From assembly GCF_003002915.1 (NCBI RefSeq), contig NZ_PVTG01000012.1, positions 1 to 64,000 of the forward strand: a stretch of 64,000 nt of DNA, written 5' to 3'. The position numbers and the translations under genes are program-made. Position 1 is the first letter of the stretch, and each line of letters opens with the position of its first letter. The stretch is from Geodermatophilus tzadiensis. GTDB taxonomy: Bacteria; Actinomycetota; Actinomycetes; Mycobacteriales; Geodermatophilaceae. This document shows, in pieces, positions 8,882 through 16,576 of this stretch. The notes beneath the pieces are model-generated. The model was not told the origin of the DNA. It did not search any database and saw only the letters and a program-made list of their open reading frames with translations.

Positions 8882-9724
8882 TCACGTGCCGTCCTGCCGG
8901 TAGACCAGCACCGAGTGGCCGATGCGGATCACGTCGCCGTCGGCGAGCGCCTGGCGGGTGATCTTGCGGCCGTTGACCAGCGTGCCGTTGGTGGAGCCGA
9001 GGTCCTCGGCGAAGGCGGTGCCGTTGTCGAGGACGACGTCGACGTGCTTGCGGCTGACGCCGGTGTCGGGCAGCCGGATGTCGGCCTCGGTGCCGCGGCC
9101 GATGACGTTGCGGCCGGTGGTCAGCTCGTGGCGGGTGCCCGGCCCGTCGACGACGAGCACGTGCGTGACCCCGGGCCTGCTGCCCGCCCGCCCGACGACC
9201 GACGGGTGCTGCTTGCCGGTGTCGGTGGGGATCCGCCCGCGCAGCGGCGGCAGCGGGGGGACCGCGCCGGAGCCGGTCATCGGCGTGGGGAGCGGCGGGG
9301 GTGGCGGGGACGGCTTGGCCGACGGGGCGTCGCCCCGGGTGCCCGGCCGCGCGGGGTCGGCCACGTGCGAGCTGACCTCGAACACGCCGGTGGGCAGCTC
9401 GTCGTCGCGCTCGAGGCGGACCTGCACCTCGCCGAAGACCTGCCAGCCCTCGTCGTCGATGTGCTCGGAGACCATGTCGGCGAGCTGGGCGGCCAGCTGG
9501 TCGGACCACTCGGCGAGGTTGTCGTAGTCGGTGCGGCCGAGGCGGACGTCGTAGACGTTGGGCGCCAGCACCCGGCCCTCGCCCAGCACCGAGCGCTGCT
9601 CGTCGGCCTCCCGCTGCAGCGCCTTGGCGATCTCGGCCGGGTGGACCTTGCCCTTGAAGATGCGCGCGAAGGCGAAGCCGACCATGCCCTCGAGTCGTCG
9701 CTCGAAGCGCTGCAGCACGCCCAC
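8882..9724 (-). CDS. fhaA: FHA-domain protein FhaA with N-terminal DUF3662
   Basis: 280-residue cytoplasmic protein. The N-terminal domain (about residues 1-125; starts VGVLQRFERRLEGMVGFAFA) is the DUF3662 domain of FhaA. A Pro-rich linker (PSPPPPPLPTP) follows, and then a C-terminal FHA domain with NVIGRGTEADIRL, SRKHVDV and DLGSTNGTLV. In mycobacteria FhaA binds phosphorylated MviN and holds back peptidoglycan synthesis. GTG 9724 was chosen because GGAGGA sits seven bases upstream; a longer reading from 9868 lacks a site. It is the first gene of the operon, so the promoter must lie in 9725-9923. Confidence 0.93.
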   Translation of the reverse strand: MGVLQRFERRLEGMVGFAFARIFKGKVHPAEIAKALQREADEQRSVLGEGRVLAPNVYDVRLGRTDYDNLAEWSDQLAAQLADMVSEHIDDEGWQVFGEVQVRLERDDELPTGVFEVSSHVADPARPGTRGDAPSAKPSPPPPPLPTPMTGSGAVPPLPPLRGRIPTDTGKQHPSVVGRAGSRPGVTHVLVVDGPGTRHELTTGRNVIGRGTEADIRLPDTGVSRKHVDVVLDNGTAFAEDLGSTNGTLVNGRKITRQALADGDVIRIGHSVLVYRQDGT

Positions 9725-9923
9725 AGTCGCTCCTCCACGCTCGCCCGGTCGGATGTCCTCCGGGTGATCGTAGCCGGGCGAGGGGTGCCCGTCCGGGCAG
9801 CGACGCCCGACGTCGCGAGCCGCGGCGGGCCCGTCCGGCACACCCGGCCGGGTGACCCCCGTCGGCACCCGTCCACCCCTCCGCGGGGCCGCGGCGGCGG
9901 GCTGCTACTGTCGGTCCTCGCCA

Positions 9924-10006
9924 GGGCAAGTGGCGGAATGGCAGACGCGCACGGTTCAGGTCCGTGTGTCCGAGAGGACGTGGGGGTTCAACTCCCCCCT
10001 TGCCCA
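9924..10006 (+). tRNA. leuT: tRNA-Leu (anticodon CAG)
   Basis: An 83-nt cloverleaf can be drawn by hand. The acceptor GGGCAAG (9924-9930) pairs with CTTGCCC (9999-10005), and the discriminator is A10006. The anticodon stem CACGG/CCGTG encloses loop TTCAGGT with CAG at 9957-9959. A long class-II variable arm (GTCC-GAGA-GGAC) and a T arm GGGGG-TTCAACT-CCCCC follow. CCA is not encoded. It reads the CUG codon, the dominant Leu codon here. In M. tuberculosis a leucine tRNA also follows fhaA, supporting conserved synteny. Confidence 0.96.
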
Positions 10007-10020
10007 CCCACACCGACGAC

Positions 10021-10048
10021 ACGGCCCCCGGGGATGCCCGGGGGCCGT
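10021..10048. terminator. Hairpin terminator after tRNA-Leu
   Basis: ACGGCCCCCGGG (10021-10032) is the exact reverse complement of 10037-10048, with a four-base loop GATG. It lies 14 bp after tRNA-Leu and 16 bp before the end of the convergent SnoaL-like gene, so it can serve both. Confidence 0.8.
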
Positions 10049-10064
10049 TCGTGTCGGGAGGCCG

Positions 10065-10460
10065 TCAGGCCGTGCCGGCCGTCTCCTGGATGAAGGCGGC
10101 CGAGTCGTAGTAGGTGCGGACGCCGGTGAGCGGGCCGTCGTCGGAGCCGTCGCTCTCGATGACGGTCACGCCGCGGTAGCTGAACGGCTTCCCGCTGCGC
10201 AGCGTGCCGGTCGACTCCCACTCCAGCGCGGCCGTCCGCTCGCCGACGGCGCTGTTCGTGAACGTCGTCTCCAGCTCGCCGAAGACGTTGCGGTAGTCCT
10301 CCCAGAACCGCCGCGCGCCCTCGGGCCCGCGGGTCTCGTGGTCCTGGTTGAGCTTCATCAGCTGGGCGTCCTCGCCCGTCAGGTCGACCATCGGCTGCGC
10401 GTCGCCGGTGGCGTCGAGGTGGTGCAGGGCGTCGGTGAAGCGCTCGGTGAGCGAGTGCAC
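10065..10460 (-). CDS. SnoaL-like / NTF2-fold protein
   Basis: 131-residue soluble protein without signal peptide or membrane segment. Its pattern (an N-terminal helix with HHLDATGD, a strand with MKLNQDHETRGPEGARRFWEDYRNVF, then alternating strands) is that of the SnoaL/NTF2 cone fold. Members are small-molecule isomerases, hydrolases or ligand binders, so the substrate cannot be told. GTG 10460 follows GGAGGA at a good distance. It appears monocistronic and ends at the shared terminator. Confidence 0.75.
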   Translation of the reverse strand: MHSLTERFTDALHHLDATGDAQPMVDLTGEDAQLMKLNQDHETRGPEGARRFWEDYRNVFGELETTFTNSAVGERTAALEWESTGTLRSGKPFSYRGVTVIESDGSDDGPLTGVRTYYDSAAFIQETAGTA

Positions 10461-10534
10461 GGGGTCCTCCCGGGATGTCGTCTGCGGTCCCCGCAGGGCT
10501 ACCCGGGCCGGTGCGGACGCACCCGCACCGGATC

Positions 10535-10999
10535 TCAGGTGCTCAGCTCCCGCCGGCGGTGCTCGCCGACGGTGCGGGCGAGCAGGACCGCGCCCCACGG
10601 TCCGACGACCCAGACCGGCCAGGGGTACTGCAGGTCGCCGGTGGCCAGCACCGACACCAGCCAGATCCCGACGACGAGCACCGCGGTGGCCGCCCACCCC
10701 GTCCACGCGGTCCGCAGGTCGCGGTCCCAGGCGCCGTGCCAGGCGCCGCCGTGGACGGCCTGGTGGACGGCCTGGTGGACGGCGGAGCGCTGCGGCCGGG
10801 TGCGGGCCGGGGTCGGGACCGGGTCCGGCAGGTCGGTGGTCAGCTCGGCCAGCTCGCCGTAGGTGCGCGCTCCGTGCGCCCGGGCGGCGCGGTCCTCGTA
10901 CTCGGGAAGGGTCAGCCGGCCGTCGGCGAGCGAGGCGTCCAGGCGGGTGACGACGGCGGCGCGGTCGGCGTCGGCGGCGAGCAGGTGCGGCTCGGGCAT
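10535..10999 (-). CDS. DUF1707 membrane protein
   Basis: 154-residue protein. The N-terminal 55 residues (LLAADADRAAVVTRLDASLADGRLTLPEYEDR) match the actinobacterial DUF1707 (SHOCT-like) module. Two hydrophobic helices follow (around WAATAVLVVGIWLVSVLA and WVVGPWGAVLLA). Between them is a short insertion encoded by a 12-bp tandem repeat (GTGGACGGCCTG at 10751-10774 plus a partial third copy), giving AVHQAVHQAVHGG. ATG 10999 is preceded by GAGGAG. The function is unknown. Confidence 0.8.
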   Translation of the reverse strand: MPEPHLLAADADRAAVVTRLDASLADGRLTLPEYEDRAARAHGARTYGELAELTTDLPDPVPTPARTRPQRSAVHQAVHQAVHGGAWHGAWDRDLRTAWTGWAATAVLVVGIWLVSVLATGDLQYPWPVWVVGPWGAVLLARTVGEHRRRELST

Positions 11000-11096
11000 C
11001 TCGGGCTCCTCGTCAGGCGGTGTGCTCCGAGTCTTTCCCGCGGTCCTGCCGGCCACCATTGACAGACGTCACGGATCCGCCGTGCGTCCTGCACCC

Positions 11097-12260
11097 TCAG
11101 CCGTTGGCCGGGGTGGCCTCCCTGGCCAGGTGCTTGCCGATGACCATGCGCTGGATCTGGTTGGTGCCCTCGAAGATCTGCATGACCTTCGCCTCGCGCA
11201 TGTAGCGCTCGGCGGGGTGGTCGCGGGTGTAGCCGGCGCCGCCGAGCACCTGGACGGCGTCGGTGGTCACCTTCATCGCCGCGTCGGTGGACACGAGCTT
11301 GGCGATGCTGGCCTGCCGCGAGTAGGGCAGCCCGGCGTCCTTGCGGCGGGCCGCGACCAGGTAGGTGGCACGGGCGGACTCCACGGCGGCGGCCATGTCG
11401 GCGAGCAGGAAGGCCACGCCCTGGTGGTCGACGATCCGCCGTCCGAAGGCCTCCCGCTTGAGCGCGTAGGCGACGGCGACGTCGAGCGCGGACTGCGCCA
11501 GGCCGACGGCGACGGCGCTGACGCCCAGGCGCCCGGAGTCCAGCGCGGACAGCGCGATGGCCAGACCGCGGCCGGGCTCGCCGACCATCCGCCCGGCCGG
11601 GACGGCGACGTCGTCGAGGCGCATGGCGGCGGTGGTGGAGCCGGTGAGGCCCATCTTCTGCTCGGGCGGGGCGGCGGCGAACCCGGGGAGGTCGGGCGTG
11701 AGGTGGAAGCAGGAGATCGCGCGGTCGCCGTCGTCGGGGGTGCGCAGGAAGGTCGAGTAGAAGTCGGCGTGCCCGCCGTGGGTGACCCACGCCTTCTCGC
11801 CGGAGGCCACCCAGCCCTCGCCGTCGCGGACGGCGCGGGCGCGCATCGCGGCGGGGTCGGAGCCGGCGTGCGCCTCCGACAGGCAGTAGGCGCCCAGCAA
11901 CCGGCCGCCGACCATCTCGGGCAGCCACTGCTCGCGCTGCTCGGGAGTGCCGAAGCGGTCGACCGGCCCGCAGGCCAGGGTGTGCACGCTGACGCCCAGG
12001 GCCACGCTGGCCCAGCGCATCGCCAGCTCCTCGACCACCTGCAGGTAGACGGCGTAGGGCTGGCCGCCACCGCCGACGTCCTCGCCGAAGGGCAGCCCGA
12101 GCAGGCCGACCTCGCCCAGCTCGGCGAACACCTCCCGCGGGAAGCGCTCCTCCCGCTCGTACTCCGCCGCCCGCGGCGCCAGCTCGGCGTCGGCCAGGTC
12201 GCGGGTGAGCGCGATCAGGTCGTGGGCCTCCTGGGTGGGCAGCTCTCGATCGACGGCCAC
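11097..12260 (-). CDS. Acyl-CoA dehydrogenase
   Basis: 387-residue FAD flavoprotein that introduces the 2,3 double bond into acyl-CoA. Family signatures are visible: LSEAHAGSDPAAM (flavin and substrate contact), GEKAWVTHGGHADFY, KREAFGRRIVDHQGV, QVLGGAGYTRDHPAERYMREAKVMQIFEGTN with the catalytic Glu within IFEGTN, and QRMVIGKHLAR at the end. The length is normal. GTG 12260 has a purine-rich GAGGGGGA upstream. The gene is divergent from a TetR gene across a strong dyad, so it is probably repressed by that regulator. Chain-length specificity cannot be read from the sequence. Confidence 0.93.
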   Translation of the reverse strand: MAVDRELPTQEAHDLIALTRDLADAELAPRAAEYEREERFPREVFAELGEVGLLGLPFGEDVGGGGQPYAVYLQVVEELAMRWASVALGVSVHTLACGPVDRFGTPEQREQWLPEMVGGRLLGAYCLSEAHAGSDPAAMRARAVRDGEGWVASGEKAWVTHGGHADFYSTFLRTPDDGDRAISCFHLTPDLPGFAAAPPEQKMGLTGSTTAAMRLDDVAVPAGRMVGEPGRGLAIALSALDSGRLGVSAVAVGLAQSALDVAVAYALKREAFGRRIVDHQGVAFLLADMAAAVESARATYLVAARRKDAGLPYSRQASIAKLVSTDAAMKVTTDAVQVLGGAGYTRDHPAERYMREAKVMQIFEGTNQIQRMVIGKHLAREATPANG

Positions 12261-12287
12261 GAAGGTCCCCCTCGTCGGACGGGTCGG

Positions 12288-12315
12288 CAGTACTGCGAAC
12301 GGTACCGCAGTACTG
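12288..12315. promoter_or_regulatory. Probable TetR operator between acyl-CoA dehydrogenase and tetR
   Basis: CAGTACTGCG at 12288-12297 is inverted as CGCAGTACTG at 12306-12315, with an eight-base centre. Each arm holds the palindrome CAGTACTG, and a third palindrome CGGTACCG (12300-12307) lies between them. The site falls in the 94-bp gap between the two divergent starts, where an autoregulating TetR repressor would bind. Assignment to this regulator is inference. Confidence 0.7.
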
Positions 12316-12354
12316 TCACCGGTCCAGGCGTGTACTGGTCGGCCGGGAGGTGCG

Positions 12355-12942
12355 GTGACGACGACGGACACCGGGGAGCGGCGGTTGACCGCCCGGCAGG
12401 CCCAGCTGCTCGACCAGCTCGAGGAGCTGTTCCTCGCGGAGGGCTTCGCGGGGTTCACCCTCGAGGACCTCGCCGTCCGGCTGCGCTGCTCGAAGACGAC
12501 GCTGTACGCGCTGGCCGACAGCAAGGAGCAGCTCGCCGTCCGGGTGGTGCGGCACTTCTTCCGGCGGGCCACCGCGGAGGTGGAGGCGCGGACGGCGGGG
12601 GAGGGCGACCCGGCGCGGCGGGTGACCGCCTACCTCGAGGCGGTGGCGCGGGCGCTGACCCCCGCGTCGCGGGCCTTCCACCGCGACCTGGAGGCCTTCC
12701 CGCCGGCTCGGGCGGTCTACGAGCACAACACCGCCGTGGCCGCGGAGCGGGTGACCGCGCTGATCGCCGACGGGGTCGCCGCGGGCCGGTTCCGCGAGGT
12801 CCACCCCGCGCTGGTGGCCGACACGGTGACCACGCTGATGCTGCGGATCGGCCGCGGGGACACCGCGCGGGCCACCGGCCTCGACGACGCCGCCGCCTAC
12901 CGGGAGCTGGCCGCCCTGCTGCTGCACGGCATCAGCCGCTGA
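12355..12942 (+). CDS. TetR-family transcriptional repressor
   Basis: 195-residue regulator. The N-terminal helix-turn-helix is clear (LFLAEGFAGFTLEDLAVRLR followed by CSKTTLYALADSKEQLAVRV). The rest is a helical ligand-binding domain of about 140 residues. GTG 12355 has GGGAGG seven bases upstream. Divergence from the acyl-CoA dehydrogenase and the shared dyad suggest that it controls that gene and itself, perhaps in response to an acyl-CoA. Confidence 0.88.
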   Translation: MTTTDTGERRLTARQAQLLDQLEELFLAEGFAGFTLEDLAVRLRCSKTTLYALADSKEQLAVRVVRHFFRRATAEVEARTAGEGDPARRVTAYLEAVARALTPASRAFHRDLEAFPPARAVYEHNTAVAAERVTALIADGVAAGRFREVHPALVADTVTTLMLRIGRGDTARATGLDDAAAYRELAALLLHGISR

Positions 12943-13002
12943 GGCCGCGGCCGGGGCGCCCGAGGCCGCTCCTGACTGCGAGGCGCGGACCGCGCGCACG
13001 AC

Positions 13003-13040
13003 GGGCACGGCCGTCCGCTGGGTCAGCGGCGGCCGTGCCC
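13003..13040. terminator. Bidirectional hairpin terminator
   Basis: GGGCACGGCC (13003-13012) pairs with GGCCGTGCCC (13031-13040), and an inner CCGCTG/CAGCGG stem (13015-13020 with 13024-13029) extends the structure. It lies between the convergent ends of the TetR gene and the DUF222/HNH gene. Confidence 0.7.
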
Positions 13041-13054
13041 GGTCGCGGGGTAAG

Positions 13055-14293
13055 TCAGGCGGCGGGTTGCAGCAGGGGTGGTCCGGTGCGGATCTCGGAG
13101 CCGTCGGGGCGCCAGGTGCGCCATCGGCCATCCTGGTGAGGTTCCACCCGGAACCCGTGGTGGACCTTCGTGTGGTGCCGCTCGCACAGCAGCGCGGAGT
13201 TGGTGAGGTCGGTCTCGCCGCCGTCGAGCCAGTGCACGAGATGGTGGACGTCGCACCAGTGAGTGGGGGCTCCGCAGCCGGTGAACACGCAGCCGCCGTC
13301 GCGCAGCTCGACCGCGCGGCGCAGGTAACGGTCGGCGACGCGCTGTTCGCGGCCCAGGTCGATGGGTGCGCCGTCGGGGCCGAACACGACGCGGGAGACG
13401 GTGCTGTCGCAGGCGATCCAGCGGGCCCGCGCGGCGGAGATGACCGCACCGAAGCCCATGGTCGCGGTGGCCGGGCCGGTCGCGGGGTCGGCGAGGTCCT
13501 CGAGGTCGATGACCACGGCGACGTGCGGCTTGACGGTGCGCAGGACCGGCAGCGAGCCGGCGGCCAGGGCGGTGTCGCACAGCTGCACGAGGGCGTCGGC
13601 CTGTCGCTGGCCGCAGGTGCGCTCGTCGCCGGCGCACCGCCCGGCCTGCACCAGGGATTCCAGGGCGGCCTGCAGCTTCTCCCCGCCCACGGCGTCGAGC
13701 TCCCCGCGGAAGGACAGCGACCCGTCGGCATGCCGCGATAGGTGCAGCCGCCGTCCCTCGGTCGGATCGGGCTCGCTCCCGTCGGGATCCAGCCGCGCCA
13801 GATAGCCCGCGACCACGTCGGTCAGCTCCCGGTGCGGCTTTCCCGCCGCGAGGACCGCCATCGCGGCGTCGACCTCGCCCAGGTCGACGCCCTGCGCGGC
13901 GGCGCGGGCGATGTTCTCGGCCGAGACGATGGGTGCGATCGCCGCGACCTGTTCACCGGTGACCGCCCCGGCGAGGAACGCGGCCTGCACCGCGGGCAAC
14001 TGCTCACACGCCCGCCCCGTCGCGACCAGCCGCGCGGCCGCCGCAGGCGAGAGGTGCCCGTGCCCGCGCAGCCACGACCCCATCGTCTTGGCGCCGTCGT
14101 GCTCGGCGGCCTGCGCCAGCTCCCCCTGCTGCACCGCACGGGCCAGGTGCGCGGCCAGCTTGTTGGTGGCGACCAGCAGCAGCCGCACCCGCTCGTTGAG
14201 CTGCGGCCCGGACATCGCGGTCAGGTCGTCCTCGGCGAGGGCGTCGACCGCCGCCAGCACCTCGGCCACGACGCCTCCCACCGACCCGAACAC
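13055..14293 (-). CDS. DUF222 / HNH-endonuclease-domain protein (13E12 repeat family), intact copy
   Basis: 412-residue protein of the multicopy actinobacterial family known in mycobacteria as the REP13E12 repeat protein. The N-terminal DUF222 region (about residues 1-290) is followed by an HNH nuclease module: CVFTGC, WCDVHHLVHWLDGGETDLTN, and ALLCERHHTKVHHG. These supply the paired Cys/His residues expected for an HNH zinc and active site. The start is GTG 14293. The biological role of the family is unresolved. This intact copy is a useful ruler for the second copy at 46033-48098, which is deleted and interrupted. Confidence 0.88.
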   Translation of the reverse strand: MFGSVGGVVAEVLAAVDALAEDDLTAMSGPQLNERVRLLLVATNKLAAHLARAVQQGELAQAAEHDGAKTMGSWLRGHGHLSPAAAARLVATGRACEQLPAVQAAFLAGAVTGEQVAAIAPIVSAENIARAAAQGVDLGEVDAAMAVLAAGKPHRELTDVVAGYLARLDPDGSEPDPTEGRRLHLSRHADGSLSFRGELDAVGGEKLQAALESLVQAGRCAGDERTCGQRQADALVQLCDTALAAGSLPVLRTVKPHVAVVIDLEDLADPATGPATATMGFGAVISAARARWIACDSTVSRVVFGPDGAPIDLGREQRVADRYLRRAVELRDGGCVFTGCGAPTHWCDVHHLVHWLDGGETDLTNSALLCERHHTKVHHGFRVEPHQDGRWRTWRPDGSEIRTGPPLLQPAA

Positions 14294-14295
14294 AC

Positions 14296-14724
14296 GTGCG
14301 AAGTCTATCGCCTCGGCGCGCTCATCGCAGGACGAATCCCCAGCTCAGCGGCCTGTCCACAGATGCAGGGGAGGTGTCGACACCCAGACCGGGGGCCGCG
14401 TCACCAACATCGGTCAGCCCGGGAGAACGACGGCGACGCCGGCCGAACGCCGCGCCTGCGGCAGGACTCCTGGACATCCGGCCACCGGCGCGGCGGCCCG
14501 CCACCGCGAGGCCCCAGGCGGTGCGGCCGTGGGTGCGGCGGTACGTCTACGAGCGGGTCCTCGACAGCGGGCGCTGCGTCGGCCTGCCGAACGACCGGCA
14601 CGATCTGGTCGGCCTCATGGGCGACGACGACCCGCCCGCCTCGCCGCCGCGGGTCGCGCTGCTCCGCGACGGCCAGGACCCGCTGGGCCGAGGAGCACAC
14701 GGTGTGGTGGGCTCCCGGGCATGA
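14296..14724 (+). CDS. Doubtful small ORF or gene relic in the 427-bp gap before the aldose epimerase gene
   Basis: The gap between divergent genes at 14294-14720 holds one open frame of 142 codons. Its first two thirds look non-coding (Pro/Arg-rich). The segment after about residue 75 contains RPWVRRYVYERVLDSGR, which looks like a real helix, followed by an acidic stretch. The stop overlaps the next start (ATGA at 14721-14724), as in true operons. I do not recognise a complete domain. It may be the shortened remnant of a longer gene, or chance. Confidence 0.3.
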   Translation: MRSLSPRRAHRRTNPQLSGLSTDAGEVSTPRPGAASPTSVSPGERRRRRPNAAPAAGLLDIRPPARRPATARPQAVRPWVRRYVYERVLDSGRCVGLPNDRHDLVGLMGDDDPPASPPRVALLRDGQDPLGRGAHGVVGSRA

Positions 14725-15644
14725 GCGCCCCGCCGATGACCGCCTGGCCGCCCACCGAGCCGACCGAGGTCGAGCTGGTCAGCGGGGACGCGCGGCTCGC
14801 CGTCGACCTGCGCGGCGGCGGGCTGCGCGCGCTCACGGTGGGCGACTGGGCCGTCCTCGACGGCTACCCGGCCGGCACGGTGCCCGTGGGGCGCCGCGGC
14901 GGCGTGCTGCTGCCCTGGCCCAACCGGCTGCGCGACGGGCGGTGGACCTGGGAGGGGCAGCAGCTCCAGCTCGACACCGCCGGCCCCGGCAAGCCCGCCG
15001 CACACGGGCTGGTCACCTGGCAGCAGTGGTCGGTGCTGGCCCGCCACTCCGACGCGCTCACCGTGGGCACCGTCGTCGAGGCGCGGCCGGGCTACCCGTT
15101 CCGCCTCGCCGCCGCCGTCGACACGCACCTGACCGGGACGGGGCTCACGGTCACCGTCCGGGTCCGCAACGCCGGCGACCGCCCGGCGCCCTTCGGCGCC
15201 GGCATGCACCCCTACCTGTCGGTGGGCGCCACGGCCGACGGCGGCATCGGCGACGCCGAGCTGACCGTCCCCGCCCGGACCGCGCTCGACCTCGACGGCG
15301 GCCTGCCCACCGGCAGCCGCCGGCCCTTCGACGGGGCGGTCGGCCGGATCGGCGACCGGGCCCTGGACGACGCCGTCACCGACCTCGACCGCGACGGCGA
15401 CGGCTGGGCCCGCGTCCTCCTCCGCGGCAGCGCGGGGACCCTCGAGCTCGCCGTCGACGGCGCGTGGCCGTGGCTGCAGGTCTACAGCGGCGAGACGCTC
15501 CCGGAGGGCCAGCGCCGCCGCAGCCTCGCCGTCGAGCCCATGACCTGCCCGCCCAACGCGCTCGCCGACGGCGTCGACCTCGTCGTCCTCGACCCGGGGG
15601 AGACCTGGTCGGGCACGTGGACCCTCACCTGGACGGGAGCCTGA
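14721..15644 (+). CDS. Aldose 1-epimerase (mutarotase) family protein
   Basis: 307-residue protein of the galactose-mutarotase fold, which interconverts alpha and beta anomers of sugars. Features that fit: GGVLLPWPNRLRDGRWTWEG near residue 55, AAHGLVTWQQW (first catalytic His), FGAGMHPYLSVG (second His region), and AVEPMTCPPNALADG near the end with the expected glutamate. ATG 14721 is used; ATG 14736 is a possible later start. There is no strong ribosome site, in keeping with coupling to an upstream frame. It begins a run of six plus-strand genes. Confidence 0.88.
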   Translation: MSAPPMTAWPPTEPTEVELVSGDARLAVDLRGGGLRALTVGDWAVLDGYPAGTVPVGRRGGVLLPWPNRLRDGRWTWEGQQLQLDTAGPGKPAAHGLVTWQQWSVLARHSDALTVGTVVEARPGYPFRLAAAVDTHLTGTGLTVTVRVRNAGDRPAPFGAGMHPYLSVGATADGGIGDAELTVPARTALDLDGGLPTGSRRPFDGAVGRIGDRALDDAVTDLDRDGDGWARVLLRGSAGTLELAVDGAWPWLQVYSGETLPEGQRRRSLAVEPMTCPPNALADGVDLVVLDPGETWSGTWTLTWTGA

Positions 15645-15645
15645 C

Positions 15646-16350
15646 GTGCGCGTGCAGGAGCTGTGGCGCTACCCCGTCAAGTCGCTGCAGGGCGAACGCC
15701 TCGACGCCGTCGACGTCGGCCCGGAGGGGGTCACCGGCGACCGGCAGTGGGCGCTGTTCGACCGCTCGACCGGCTACGGGCTGACCGCGCGCCGGGTCCC
15801 CGACCTGCTCTTCGCCGCCGCCCGGCTGCGCGCCGACGGCGGCGTGGAGGTGGTGCTGCCCGACGGCACGGTGACCACCGACGACGGCGTCCTCTCCGAC
15901 TGGCTGGGCCGCGCGGTGACGCTGCGTGCCGCGGAGACCGACCGCGGGCCGCGGCACTACGAGGCCCCCGACGACGACGAGGACGTCTGGGACGCCTTCG
16001 AGGGAGCCTCGGGCGCCTTCCACGACAGCTCGCGCATCCGGGTCTCGCTGGTCTCCACCGGCACGCTCGGCACCTGGGACCGGCGGCGGTTCCGCGCCAA
16101 CGTGCTGCTCGACGGCGCCGGCGAGGACGCCCTGGTGGGCAGCACCGTCCGGCTGGGCACCGCCGTGCTCGACGTGCTCAAGCCGGTCAGCCGCTGCGTC
16201 ATGGTCACCCGGCCCCAGCCCGGCGGCATCGCCCGCGACAACGGGATCCTCAAGACCATCCACCGCGAGCGGGCCAGCACGCTGGCGGTCGGTGCCCTGG
16301 TGCCGGTGCCCGGCCGGGTGGCGGTCGGCGACGAGCTCGTCCCCGCGTGA
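15646..16350 (+). CDS. MOSC-domain protein
   Basis: 234-residue protein. The N-terminal beta-barrel part starts with WRYPVKSLQGE, typical of MOSC_N, and the MOSC domain carries TGDRQWALFD, RFRANVLLDG and PVSRCVMVTRPQ with the conserved cysteine. MOSC proteins bind the molybdenum cofactor or relay sulfur, as in mARC/YcbX-type enzymes that reduce N-hydroxylated bases. GTG 15646 lies one base after the epimerase stop. Its substrate is unknown. Confidence 0.88.
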   Translation: MRVQELWRYPVKSLQGERLDAVDVGPEGVTGDRQWALFDRSTGYGLTARRVPDLLFAAARLRADGGVEVVLPDGTVTTDDGVLSDWLGRAVTLRAAETDRGPRHYEAPDDDEDVWDAFEGASGAFHDSSRIRVSLVSTGTLGTWDRRRFRANVLLDGAGEDALVGSTVRLGTAVLDVLKPVSRCVMVTRPQPGGIARDNGILKTIHRERASTLAVGALVPVPGRVAVGDELVPA

Positions 16351-16360
16351 GGATGCGGGC

Positions 16361-16576
16361 GTGCGCACCGTCGAGCTCCGTCCCGGTGAGGACACCATCC
16401 GTCTCGGCCAGCTGCTCAAGCTGGTCGACGCCGTCCCCACCGGCGCGCAGGTGAAGGACGTGCTGGTCACCGGCGCGGTGCGGGTCAACGGCGAGCCCGA
16501 GGACCGTCGCGGCCGGCAGGTCCGCCGTGGCGACGTCGTCTCCGTCGAGGGCGCCGAGGACGTGCGCGTCACGTGA
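16361..16576 (+). CDS. Small S4-domain RNA-binding protein
   Basis: 71-residue protein that is almost only an S4 fold: TIRLGQLLKLVDAVPTGAQ, then VLVTGAVRVNGEPEDRRGRQ and RRGDVVSVEG. This is the stand-alone YbcJ/RlbA-like type, which binds structured RNA such as rRNA. GTG 16361 has GAGG eight bases upstream. Its stop overlaps the following RNB nuclease start by four bases (GTGA), so the two RNA proteins are probably made together. Confidence 0.85.
   Translation: MRTVELRPGEDTIRLGQLLKLVDAVPTGAQVKDVLVTGAVRVNGEPEDRRGRQVRRGDVVSVEGAEDVRVT

Noticed and set aside
10751-10783. Mobile or regulatory repeat of 12 bp in the DUF1707 gene
   Set aside because: It is a small in-frame tandem duplication (VHQA units) and needs no other explanation.
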